From JAQGMV01 sp963828715 (GTDB lineage: Bacteria; Pseudomonadota; Gammaproteobacteria; Burkholderiales; SG8-41), in contig CAWHFX010000009.1 in the NCBI GenBank assembly GCA_963828715.1, positions 248,001 through 312,000 on the forward strand: DNA of 64,000 nucleotides, read 5' to 3'. The notes under the pieces were generated by a model, which had not been told where the DNA came from, did not search any database, and saw only the letters and a program-made list of their open reading frames with translations. Within the stretch, counting starts at the first letter, position 1, and every line of letters starts with the position of its first letter. The translations under genes and the position numbers were made by a program. Positions 42,467-50,343 of the stretch are shown piece by piece.

Positions 42467-43579
42467 ATGAAAATCACGGACGTCACGCTCACGCTCTTCA
42501 GCTGGGACGATCTGCCACCGCGCCAGTTCGGAAAGCACACGGGCAGGATGCCGCCGGGAAGCAGCGAGCTTGGGCTCGTCACGATCCGTACCGACGACGG
42601 CGTCGACGGACATTCATTCCTCGGATCGTCGAATCGGAGCGCAAAGTTCGACGCCGCATCGCTGATCCGCTACCTGAAGCCGCTGCTGATCGGCCAGAAT
42701 CCGCTCGACCGCGAGCGGCTGTATCGAGAGATGTGGGCGCGCAACCGGAATACGACCTATCGATGTATCGGCGCCGTGGACGTCGCATTGTGGGATCTCG
42801 CCGGCAAAGTCGCGGGCTTGCCGATCCATCGCATGCTCGGCAGCTACAGGAACGCCATTCCCGCGTACGCAAGTTCGGAAGTTCTGCCATCGAAAGAGGC
42901 ATACGCCGAAGAAGCCGTGCGCATCAGGGAGTCCGGATTCCACGCTTACAAGATTCATCCGCCGGCTTACTGGCAGCAGGACATCGAGATCTGCCGTCAT
43001 GTTCGAAACGCCGTGGGTGCGGGCTACCGCCTCATGCTCGACAGCACGTGGTCGTACGATTACGTGCAGGCGTTGCGGGTCGGCCGCGTGCTCGAAGAGC
43101 TCGACTACTACTGGTACGAAGACCCGCTCGACGCCGACGACATCACGAATTACGTGAAGCTGCGCCAGAAGCTCGACATCCCGATCCTTGCAACCGAGTA
43201 TTCACCGGGCGGGTTTCAGGCCTACTCACCGTGGATCATCATGCAGGCGACGGACTTCCTGCGTGGCGATGTGGCGGTGAAAGGCGGCATCACGCCACTG
43301 ATCAAGACAGCTCATCTGGCAGAAGCATTCCACATGAACCTCGAGGTTCATCACGGCGGCAACTCGCTCAACAACGTCGCGAACCTGCACGTGATCCTCG
43401 CCATCCCGAACACGGAGTACTTCGAAGTGCTGCTGCCGGACAGCACGCAGAAGTACGGCCTCGTTCAGGATCTGTGCGCGGACCGCGACGGGATGGTGAG
43501 GCCCCCCGACGGGCCGGGCCTCGGCGCACAGATCGACTTCGACCTCATAAAGCGAAAGCAGGTTGAAGTGCTGAGCTGA
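42467..43579 (+). CDS. Mandelate racemase/muconate lactonizing enzyme family (enolase superfamily)
   Basis: A 370-aa enolase-superfamily enzyme. The catalytic K-x-H motif is Lys162-Ile-His164 (FHAYKIHPP), metal ligands are Asp192 (MLDSTWSY), Glu218 (WYEDPL) and Glu244 (LATEYSPGG), and the His of the His-Asp-type dyad region is in EVHHGG (295/296). K-x-H rather than K-x-K separates it from mandelate racemase and suggests an acid-sugar dehydratase of the rhamnonate-dehydratase type. A GGAGG site precedes ATG 42467. Preceded by a Bug gene, followed by a terminator and the convergent DUF1080 lipoprotein. Confidence 0.88.
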   Translation: MKITDVTLTLFSWDDLPPRQFGKHTGRMPPGSSELGLVTIRTDDGVDGHSFLGSSNRSAKFDAASLIRYLKPLLIGQNPLDRERLYREMWARNRNTTYRCIGAVDVALWDLAGKVAGLPIHRMLGSYRNAIPAYASSEVLPSKEAYAEEAVRIRESGFHAYKIHPPAYWQQDIEICRHVRNAVGAGYRLMLDSTWSYDYVQALRVGRVLEELDYYWYEDPLDADDITNYVKLRQKLDIPILATEYSPGGFQAYSPWIIMQATDFLRGDVAVKGGITPLIKTAHLAEAFHMNLEVHHGGNSLNNVANLHVILAIPNTEYFEVLLPDSTQKYGLVQDLCADRDGMVRPPDGPGLGAQIDFDLIKRKQVEVLS

Positions 43580-43596
43580 ACGTCGCGAGACAGGAC

Positions 43597-43622
43597 GAGG
43601 AAGAGGCATTCGGCTCTTCCTC
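43597..43622. terminator. Bidirectional hairpin terminator
   Basis: Perfect 9-bp stem GAGGAAGAG / CTCTTCCTC with an 8-base loop between the convergent enolase-superfamily gene (ends 43579) and the DUF1080 lipoprotein gene (ends 43637). Confidence 0.6.
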
Positions 43623-43636
43623 TCGCCGCGCGCTGG

Positions 43637-44257
43637 TTACAGCGGTCGGATCTCGACCTTACGCCATTTGATCGGGCCGCTGGTTCCACCACCGAACTGA
43701 AGCGCAATCGGCCCGTTCGGCAACGTGCTGTCGTTGACATTGAGCGTCTGTACACCGTTCAGCACGATCACCAGATTCGAGCCCTTGGCCGTGATCAGAT
43801 ACGTGTTCCATTTTCCGCCGGCCTTGATGTTGGGATCGGCCTTGCCGACATTCGGGATACCGCCCGTTCCGAACCCGGCATTCGGCGACAGATCGTTGAT
43901 GTTCACCTCGTAGCCGGTCTTTGCGTTGATGTTCTTGGGATCGCGGATGCGAATGAAGACGCCGCTGTTCGTCGTCGTGTCGGCCCAGAACTCGGCGCGC
44001 ACCTGGAAGTCCTTGTACGACTCCTTGGATACGAGATAGCTGCTGCCTTTGCCGCCTTTGTCCGCCTGTACGGCTCCGTCCACGATGCGCCAGTTCGCCG
44101 ACTCTCCGGATTCGTACCAGTTATCCATCGTCTTCGGCATCGAGCCATCGAGCAGCGTGACCCAGTTTCCGCCTCCGCCGTCCGACGTCGCACATCCAAA
44201 CACGGCCGCCGCAAAAGCCAGTGACGACAAGCCGAACAAGAACCTGCGTTTCAGCAT
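43637..44257 (-). CDS. DUF1080 (3-keto-disaccharide hydrolase fold) lipoprotein
   Basis: A 206-aa lipoprotein. The signal MLKRRFLFGLSSLAFAAAVFGC ends in a lipobox with Cys22. The mature domain is a concanavalin-like jelly roll of the 3-keto-disaccharide hydrolase (DUF1080) type: WVTLLDGSMPKTMDNWY, YLVSKESYKDFQVRAEFW, SGVFIRIRDPKNINAKTGYE and WNTYLITAKGSNLVIVLNG, ending IKWRKVEIRPL. Such proteins act on or bind 3-keto-glycosides at the cell surface. A GGAGGAG site precedes ATG 44257. It stands next to the NamZ-type muramidase gene (44353-45562) on the same strand. Confidence 0.87.
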   Translation of the reverse strand: MLKRRFLFGLSSLAFAAAVFGCATSDGGGGNWVTLLDGSMPKTMDNWYESGESANWRIVDGAVQADKGGKGSSYLVSKESYKDFQVRAEFWADTTTNSGVFIRIRDPKNINAKTGYEVNINDLSPNAGFGTGGIPNVGKADPNIKAGGKWNTYLITAKGSNLVIVLNGVQTLNVNDSTLPNGPIALQFGGGTSGPIKWRKVEIRPL

Positions 44258-44352
44258 GATCTCCTCCACGTTGGCATATCAGCTCACGCGCCGGCGTTTG
44301 AGACCGGCGTACATCCTGCCCGGGACAGGATGGCGCAGCGCCTATGCGATCG

Positions 44353-45562
44353 TCAAGCCGGATACAGGAGAAACGGTCGGCGCTCGTCGCGCCACGCGTC
44401 TTCGTCCGCTTGCGCCAGTGCATCCAGAGTCAGCAGCAGTGGCGTTCGAATCATCGACCCACTGGCGCAAACCCGCCCCGCCGTTGATCACGTCTATCGC
44501 GAGCCGGTCGTGCTCGTATTCGTATGCGAAATCGCGCCACAGCGCGTATTCGGGCCTCAACGTGCGCAGCGCCTTGAAAGCGAGCGCGATAAGACGCCAC
44601 GGCTTGAAGGCGACATGATCGTAGGCACTGTCCTCCACGTGAACCTGAACGCCCGCACAGAGCCTGCCGCCGTGCTTGTGGAACGTCGGCTCGAACCAGC
44701 ACGCGCGCAGGCGACAACCGTGCATCCATTGCGGGGCGATGCAATTCATCGCGCCGATGATCGCACGCGGATCGATGTCGGGCGCACCGAAGAGCTCCAG
44801 CGGCCGTGTCGTACCCCGGCCCTCCGAAAGCGTGGTGCCTTCGAGCATGACGGTACCGGCATAGCAGCGCGCCATGGACAGGTTCGGCGCGTTGGGACTC
44901 GGATTCACCCACACGCGCTCGCCGAGCGGCCAGCCATAGCCGGGCCCGCAACAGGGATCCCAACCGGTCATGGCAATGACTTGACACTCCACATCCAGTC
45001 TCAGTGTCCGGACGAGCCAATGCGCAAGCTCGCCCAGCGTGAGACCGTGACGCATGGTCAGCGGACCTGCGCCGACGAAGCTCTCCTGCCCCGCTTCGAG
45101 GATCGTTCCTTCGACAGGCCGGCCCACCGGGTTCGGTCGATCCAGTACCCATACCGCTTTGCCGTGCTGCGCCGCCGCTTGCAGCACGTAGCGCAGCGTC
45201 GTCAGGAACGTGTAGATACGGCAGCCGAGATCCTGCAGATCCACGAGCAGGACGTCGAAGCTCTCCATCATGGCGGGCGTGGGCCGTCGCACCGCGCCAT
45301 ACAGACTGAATACCGGGATTCCGTGCACCGGATCTTTGAAGTCCGGCGATTCGATCATGTTGTCCTGCTTGTCGCCGCGCAGACCGTGTTGCGGGCCAAA
45401 GGCGGCGGTGAGCTCGAATTCTCCGAGTCCCGCCAACGCGTCGAGCGAGTGGACGAGTTCGCTCGTCACGGACGCCGGATGGGCAAGCAATGCCACGCGA
45501 CGGCCGACGAGGGGACGCCGGAGCGAGGGCTCCCGCAGGAGACGATCAATGCCGAATTGCAT
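44353..45562 (-). pseudogene. namZ: NamZ-type exo-beta-N-acetylmuramidase (DUF1343), frameshifted near C-terminus
   Basis: DUF1343/NamZ enzymes remove N-acetylmuramate from peptidoglycan fragments. The frame from 45562 carries all body motifs: RRVALLAHPASVT, TAAFGPQHGLRGDKQDNM, VDLQDLGCRIYTFLTTL, VLDRPNPVGRPVEGT, LEGTTLSEGRGTTRPLE and DVINGGAGLRQWVDD. After NAT it runs into an unusual tail and stops at 44342. One base away, another frame gives LDALAQADEDAWRDERRPF and LLYPA with a stop at 44353, the normal family ending. So a single-base shift lies at about 44440-44450. The 5' end overlaps the DOMON-like gene. Possibly only a sequencing error, in which case the gene is intact. Confidence 0.8.
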
Positions 45563-46136
45563 CCAGCTTTACCACGAATGCGTCGGGGTGATGGAAATCC
45601 GGCTTCTCCGCAGGATGCGCCAGCGCCCAATGGGAACATGAACCGTCGCGCGCTTCGATCACGGCCGCGACACCGAGTGCGAGTGGAGCACCTGGATAGG
45701 AGGCCGACAAGCGCGCGAGGTCGATCGTCGCAGAGAGCTCGATCATTCCGACACCTTGACAGCGCCTGATCCGCGGATCGAGCGACTCGTCGGCCAGCAT
45801 GCGACCCTCGCGATACCCCTCGAGCGCATAGGCCGCCCATTCGCCCGACGGCGAGAAGTTGAGCTCATGGTAGCCCGCAGCGCCTTCGGCGCGCATGAAA
45901 AGCTCGCAGCACGTGTGCTGCCACAGATGCTGCGCGATGCGCACCGGTGCTTGCGCAGGCACCCGAATACATTCCAGGCGTGCGCGGATGTCGTAGGAGA
46001 CATTGAGCATCGCTTCCTTCGTCCTCGCAATGCGAACGATGACGCCGGCTACGGGCCCGGGCGCCTCGCGAGGATAGATACGCAGATTCGCCGTGTGAAC
46101 GGAATCGGTCTCAGCGGATCGGTCCATGGCCACCAT
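45546..46136 (-). CDS. DOMON-like domain protein
   Basis: A 196-aa protein whose strand-rich C-terminal part, with CELFMRAEGAAGYHELNFSPS and WAAYALEGYREGRM, matches the family annotated as DOMON-like domain-containing protein, related to type 9 carbohydrate-binding modules. There is no clear signal peptide. ATG 46136 or 46127 could start it. Its 3' end overlaps the start of the NamZ-type gene by 17 bp, so the two are translationally coupled and probably work on the same wall- or sugar-derived substrate. Confidence 0.75.
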   Translation of the reverse strand: MVAMDRSAETDSVHTANLRIYPREAPGPVAGVIVRIARTKEAMLNVSYDIRARLECIRVPAQAPVRIAQHLWQHTCCELFMRAEGAAGYHELNFSPSGEWAAYALEGYREGRMLADESLDPRIRRCQGVGMIELSATIDLARLSASYPGAPLALGVAAVIEARDGSCSHWALAHPAEKPDFHHPDAFVVKLDAIRH

Positions 46137-46470
46137 TCATCAACGCACGTCGAGATCGTTCGCTTCGGACGCTCAGGCGCCGAGAGCCTTCAGGCCGTAT
46201 GTTTGCGCAGTATGCGGAAGGTACCGACGGCGCGCGCGGCCGATCCGTAGATATTACGGCATGCATAGCTGTCGAAGTGCCCGAGAGCGAGAAGGAGCGA
46301 CAGCAGCAGCAACGATAACAAGCGCGAGCGCATGTACAGCCGGCAAGGAGAGCTTTCGCCACGACAGTAGCGAGCGCCGCGCCTGCGTGCTCGTCATCCG
46401 TAGCGCGAGCGCGATGGTCCGTTGCTGCACACGCAGGAGCGGCTCAAGTCCGACCGCTCGAGAAGCGTGG
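46137..46470. other. Gap with one doubtful small gene
   Basis: A 334-bp stretch between the HD-GYP gene (ends 46471) and the DOMON-like gene (starts 46136), both on the minus strand. Apart from the possible 47-codon gene at 46190-46333 it holds no recognisable feature, repeat or RNA. Confidence 0.4.
46190..46333 (-). CDS. Possible small exported peptide (47 aa)
   Basis: ATG 46333 starts a 47-residue frame with a strongly hydrophobic N-terminus (MRSRLLSLLLLSLLLALG) resembling a signal peptide, followed by a short basic mature part ending TFRILRKHTA. No good ribosome site is visible, so this may be chance. Confidence 0.25.
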   Translation of the reverse strand: MRSRLLSLLLLSLLLALGHFDSYACRNIYGSAARAVGTFRILRKHTA

Positions 46471-47709
46471 TTACGGCATCCAGAGATGGTCCAGGCTCCT
46501 GAAGCCCCACTTCACGGGGTCTTCGGGGCCCGCGATGCTGTCCCGGCATCCGCCGGCAGCGAGATCGACGGTTTCAAGCGGGATCGTCTCCTGCGAGCGG
46601 ATGGAGAAGAACATGCGAACCTTCGGTGTGAGGAGCGATTCCGCGCCCGGCTCGACGACCACGGCCAGGCGCTGCGAGCTGAGTCTGACCAGTGAGCCGA
46701 CCGGATAGATGCCGACGGCCTTGACGAACGCGTTGAACATGCGTTTATCGAAGTGCCCTTGCCACGCCGCCATCTGCCGCATCGCTCCGGACGGATCCCA
46801 GGGTTTCTTGTAAGCCCGTTCCGACGTAACGGCGTCGTAGACATCGCAGACTGCGCACATCCGGGCAAGCAGGGGAATAGCATCGCCTGCCAGCCGATCA
46901 GGGTAGCCCGTTCCGTCGACTTTCTCGTGGTGGTGCATGGCGACTTCGCGCACCTCGGGATCGGCTCCGCCTGCCAGCAGCAATTCCCCACCGGCCGGCG
47001 GGTGACGCCTCATCGTGGCGAACTCCGCATCGCTCAGCTTGCCGGGCTTGTTGAGCACTTCCCGAGGCATCATGGCCTTCCCCAGGTCGTGCATCAGCCC
47101 GGCCGCGCCGGCAAGACGTGTCTGCTTATCGTCCAGGTCGAGCTGGCGAGCCAGCGAAAGCATCAGGGCGCTGACCGCGACCGAGTGCAGGTAGGTGTAA
47201 TCGTCGTGCGTCTTGAGCCGCGCCACACTGAGCAAAGCCGCGGGGTTGCGCTCGACCGAGGCCGCGAGATCGTCCAGGAGCGAACGAGTGGCGCCGTTAT
47301 CGATGGCCTTGCCGAGCCGGGCGGCATGGAACATGTCGATGACCTGGTTCTTGGCCGCGAGGCAGATAGTCTTCGCGCGGGCAACCTCATCGGCCATGGG
47401 CGCGGCGCCCTGACTGTCCTTACCGGGAGGAGCGCACGGCGTCGCGGGCTTCGCGCTGCTGGCAGCAGGTTCCGGGTTGTGGGCGGCCTCTTTGGAGGGG
47501 TCCACCCAGACTTCCCTGATGCCGTATTCGAGCATCGTCGCGATGTCCGAAGGATCGGTCAGCAGGAAGCTCCCGCGCACGAACGGGTGTTTCCACCAGG
47601 AGCCGCCGAGCTTGTGTATGTACATGCCGGGTCGCAGCTCTGTGGTGGGAATCCGTCTCACCAAGGTATTTTCCCCCTGAAAGCGGCGATCTCGAGGTTG
47701 CCACTGCAT
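46471..47709 (-). CDS. HD-GYP domain cyclic-di-GMP phosphodiesterase
   Basis: A 412-aa cytoplasmic protein. N-terminal DUF3391 segment (VRRIPTTELRPGMYIHKLGGSW, to about residue 75), a linker, then an HD-GYP domain: His175 in YLHSVAVSALM, the metal pair His207-Asp208 in GLMHDLGKAMMP, MHHHEKVDGTGYP with the GYP signature (268-270) and RMCAVCDVYDAVTSERAYK. These residues are those needed for c-di-GMP hydrolysis. ATG 47709 is preferred because upstream codons look non-coding. It is divergent from the TMEM175-like gene at 47946 and should influence motility/biofilm switching. Confidence 0.92.
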   Translation of the reverse strand: MQWQPRDRRFQGENTLVRRIPTTELRPGMYIHKLGGSWWKHPFVRGSFLLTDPSDIATMLEYGIREVWVDPSKEAAHNPEPAASSAKPATPCAPPGKDSQGAAPMADEVARAKTICLAAKNQVIDMFHAARLGKAIDNGATRSLLDDLAASVERNPAALLSVARLKTHDDYTYLHSVAVSALMLSLARQLDLDDKQTRLAGAAGLMHDLGKAMMPREVLNKPGKLSDAEFATMRRHPPAGGELLLAGGADPEVREVAMHHHEKVDGTGYPDRLAGDAIPLLARMCAVCDVYDAVTSERAYKKPWDPSGAMRQMAAWQGHFDKRMFNAFVKAVGIYPVGSLVRLSSQRLAVVVEPGAESLLTPKVRMFFSIRSQETIPLETVDLAAGGCRDSIAGPEDPVKWGFRSLDHLWMP

Positions 47710-47945
47710 GACGACTCCCTGATGCTCTGGCCGGAATGTCCTCGGACCTGTTACGGCATTGTGTGCCGAACCTTGAGCGTCGCACACGACGGATGCTGCG
47801 GGCTGAAGTCGATGTGGCGGCAATCCAAAGCTGTCCGGCGCTACTCGTTCGACGACGATGAAACAGGCGGGCACGTCGAGCCGGCAACGTTCCCATGAGA
47901 AAATCGTCTCGAGTGGGGGCGTGCTGCCCTGCATGTGGAGGTTGC

Positions 47946-48530
47946 ATGGGTAAGAGTCGGCTGGAAGCATTCAGTGATGGTGTGATCGCAATCATCATCA
48001 CCATCATGGTGCTCGAAATGAAAGTGCCTCATGGTGAATCTCTCGATTCACTCCTGCCCGTCGTCCCGGTCTTCCTGAGCTACGTGCTGAGCTTCGTGTA
48101 CGTCGGCATCTACTGGAACAACCATCATCACATGCTGCATGCGAGCCGGAAGATATCGGGCGCCGTCCTGTGGGCAAACCTTCATCTTCTCTTCTGGCTT
48201 TCGCTCTTCCCGTTCGCAACCGGCTGGATGGGCGAGAACCACTTCTCCGCCATACCGTCGGCGCTTTACGGCGTGGTGCTCCTCATGGCCGCGATTGCAT
48301 ACTGGGTCCTGCAGCAGACCATCATCGCTTGCGAAGGCCCCACGTCGGTGCTCAAGTCTGCGGTAGGAGGGGACTGGAAAGGAAAACTCTCTCCCTGGAT
48401 CTATCTGTTCGGGATCGTGTCGACGTTCTGGGTGCAATGGCTCGCACAGGCGCTCTACATTCTGATGGCGCTGGTCTGGCTGGTTCCAGACCGTCGCATC
48501 GAACATGCGCTCCGGCAAAGACAAACGTAG
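47946..48530 (+). CDS. TMEM175-family potassium channel
   Basis: A 194-aa integral membrane protein with the TMEM175 hallmark FSDG near the N-terminus (RLEAFSDGVIAIIITIMVLE), then helices around VVPVFLSYVLSFVYVGIYW, VLWANLHLLFWLSLFPF, ALYGVVLLMAAIAYWVLQ and a final pair ending VDRR-type basic residues. Six helices are expected in bacterial members, which form tetrameric K+ channels. A histidine-rich NNHHHMLH follows helix 2, as in the family. It is divergent from the HD-GYP gene. Confidence 0.88.
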   Translation: MGKSRLEAFSDGVIAIIITIMVLEMKVPHGESLDSLLPVVPVFLSYVLSFVYVGIYWNNHHHMLHASRKISGAVLWANLHLLFWLSLFPFATGWMGENHFSAIPSALYGVVLLMAAIAYWVLQQTIIACEGPTSVLKSAVGGDWKGKLSPWIYLFGIVSTFWVQWLAQALYILMALVWLVPDRRIEHALRQRQT

Positions 48531-48618
48531 GGTGGCAACGCTCTTCTCGCGCGGCGTGGCCCCTCGGCAGGCGCAGTTTCAGGAGCATCGCGGGAGAACC
48601 CCGCGGCGCTCGTCGAGC

Positions 48619-49146
48619 TCAGACGAGCCCGGTCACGCCAGCAACTGCACCCGCCAGCAGCACCCATAGCGGGTTGAGCGGCGTGCGCATCACGACCGCG
48701 ACCGTGACGACCGTCAGCACGTAGCCGCGCCAGTCCCGGTTGACGGCGGGCAGCAGGATCCACCCGCTCGCGCAGATGAGCCCGATGGTGATCGGCGTCA
48801 GCCCGCGACGGAACGCAATCCCGAACGCCGCCGCAGGATGCCGGGCGTAGAGATAAGCAACCGCGACGGTCAGGCTCGCCGACGGAATCAGCATCGGCAC
48901 CAGCGTGGCGATCGCACCCGCCCAGCCCGCGATATGCCAGCCCAGGAGCGGCACGTACATGATGTTGGGACCGGGCGCGACCTGCGCCAGCGCATACATC
49001 TCCGCGAATTGTGCGCTGGTCATGTAGCCGTGTACGTCGACGAGGTAGCGATGCAATTCGGGGATCAGCGAAGGCGCACCGCCGATAGCCAGAAACGCAA
49101 CGACCAGGAAGTAGGTGAACAGCGCGCCGAGTTGGGACCAGTCCAT
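48619..49146 (-). CDS. Chromate transporter, short-chain (CHR) half 2
   Basis: A 175-aa membrane protein of the CHR (chromate ion transporter) family, with LGALFTYFLVVAFLAIGGAPSLIPELHRYLV, the FAEMYALAQVAPGPN signature and several hydrophobic helices. ATG 49146 overlaps the stop of the gene before it (ATGA), so the two halves are coupled. Short-chain CHR proteins work as pairs and transport chromate or sulfate-like anions. Confidence 0.88.
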   Translation of the reverse strand: MDWSQLGALFTYFLVVAFLAIGGAPSLIPELHRYLVDVHGYMTSAQFAEMYALAQVAPGPNIMYVPLLGWHIAGWAGAIATLVPMLIPSASLTVAVAYLYARHPAAAFGIAFRRGLTPITIGLICASGWILLPAVNRDWRGYVLTVVTVAVVMRTPLNPLWVLLAGAVAGVTGLV

Positions 49147-49721
49147 CAGAGGCGGCTCTTCCATGCGGCGGCGATCGCAAATGGCGCGAGCACCGCAAGT
49201 ACCAGGAACAGCGGCCAGCGCATGAGGCCGGCCCCGGCAAACGCCAGAGCGGCGAAGAGCCACGCCACGGCGCGACCCTGCAGCACCCTCGACATCCGCG
49301 CGGCCATGGCGATGATGAGCCCGACGGCGACAACGGACATGCCCGCCAGCGCATTGCGCATAACGGAAAGCTCACCGAAACGGGCATGCACGGTCGCAAG
49401 CAGGAAGAGCACGACGCACGGCGCCGCGATAAACCCGGCGAGCGACGCAGCCGCACCGGCGAAGCTGGCCAGGCGATATCCGATCAACACGGCCATGTTG
49501 ACGCCAGGTGCGCCCGGCAGAACCTGTGCAACCGAGAGCAGTTCCGCGAACTCCTGCTCGGTGAGCCATTGCAATCGCTCGACGAACATCCGGCGCGACC
49601 AGAACATCGCGCCGCCAAAACTGTGCAACGTCAGTCGGGTGAATGCGAGAAACAGCTCGCCCGGTCCGACGCGCTTCGGCGCCGGTTCCACTCGAGCCGG
49701 CGGCGGTTCGCTCCCCGACAC
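49146..49721 (-). CDS. Chromate transporter, short-chain (CHR) half 1
   Basis: A 191-aa membrane protein of the CHR family: LFLAFTRLTLHSFGGAMFW, LTEQEFAELLSVAQVLPGAPGVN and repeated hydrophobic helices. The basic, proline-rich N-terminus (about 20 aa) is cytoplasmic. It pairs with the overlapping downstream half (48619-49146). It follows the DinB-family gene by 15 bp, so the three may be one operon. Confidence 0.88.
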   Translation of the reverse strand: MSGSEPPPARVEPAPKRVGPGELFLAFTRLTLHSFGGAMFWSRRMFVERLQWLTEQEFAELLSVAQVLPGAPGVNMAVLIGYRLASFAGAAASLAGFIAAPCVVLFLLATVHARFGELSVMRNALAGMSVVAVGLIIAMAARMSRVLQGRAVAWLFAALAFAGAGLMRWPLFLVLAVLAPFAIAAAWKSRL

Positions 49722-49736
49722 GACGACGGAATCTCT

Positions 49737-50249
49737 TCAGTCGAGATTGGGCCGCGCGTCTCTCAGAAAGACAGTCAGATCGGTTGTCGGCGGCCGCGCA
49801 GGTATCTGGTAGAAGAGGTCCGCGACGAAGCCGCGGTGATACGACGTGTGGTTGACGATATGCATGACGATTTCGCCGCGCGTCATCGATCCCTCGCCAC
49901 CGCCGACGAACTTGAAATCCACGCGCTCATCGACGGCGCCTTCGGCGATCCTGTCGCTCCAAGCGACATACCATTCGTCGACGTCCTGCTGCGCGCGCCA
50001 CAGGTCGTCGAGCGGCGGCGACTCCGTCGTGTTGCGCGCCGCGTAGCCGTGTTCGCGTCCCTCCAGATGAGCCTGGAAGATACGATCGATCACATAGTTG
50101 TGGTTGAGGCTGTGAACGATGTTCTTGAAGAGCGTGTGTCGCGGCTTCGTCGCTTCGCCTTCGGGCAGCTTGAACGTGGCGTCGAAGATGAGCTTGTTCG
50201 CCCAGCGGTTGTAGCGCGTGAGCGTGCGAACGGTCGGTTTCGTGATCAT
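49737..50249 (-). CDS. DinB family protein
   Basis: A 170-aa four-helix-bundle protein of the DinB/YfiT-like metal-binding superfamily. LTRYNRWANKLIFDA starts helix 1; the metal histidines are in NIVHSLNHNYVIDRIF and VMHIVNHTSYHRGFVADLF. Members are putative metal-dependent thiol S-transferases or of unknown function. ATG 50249 starts 94 bp after the AsmA gene's stop. It is upstream of the CHR pair on the same strand. Confidence 0.9.
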   Translation of the reverse strand: MITKPTVRTLTRYNRWANKLIFDATFKLPEGEATKPRHTLFKNIVHSLNHNYVIDRIFQAHLEGREHGYAARNTTESPPLDDLWRAQQDVDEWYVAWSDRIAEGAVDERVDFKFVGGGEGSMTRGEIVMHIVNHTSYHRGFVADLFYQIPARPPTTDLTVFLRDARPNLD

Positions 50250-50343
50250 GGCAATAAAGGTTCGAGGTTGTGGCGAGCGCTTCCGTGTCCGTGTGACAAC
50301 GCACTCGACAGCCGAACATTAACATGCCCGGGCGCCGGCAAAA

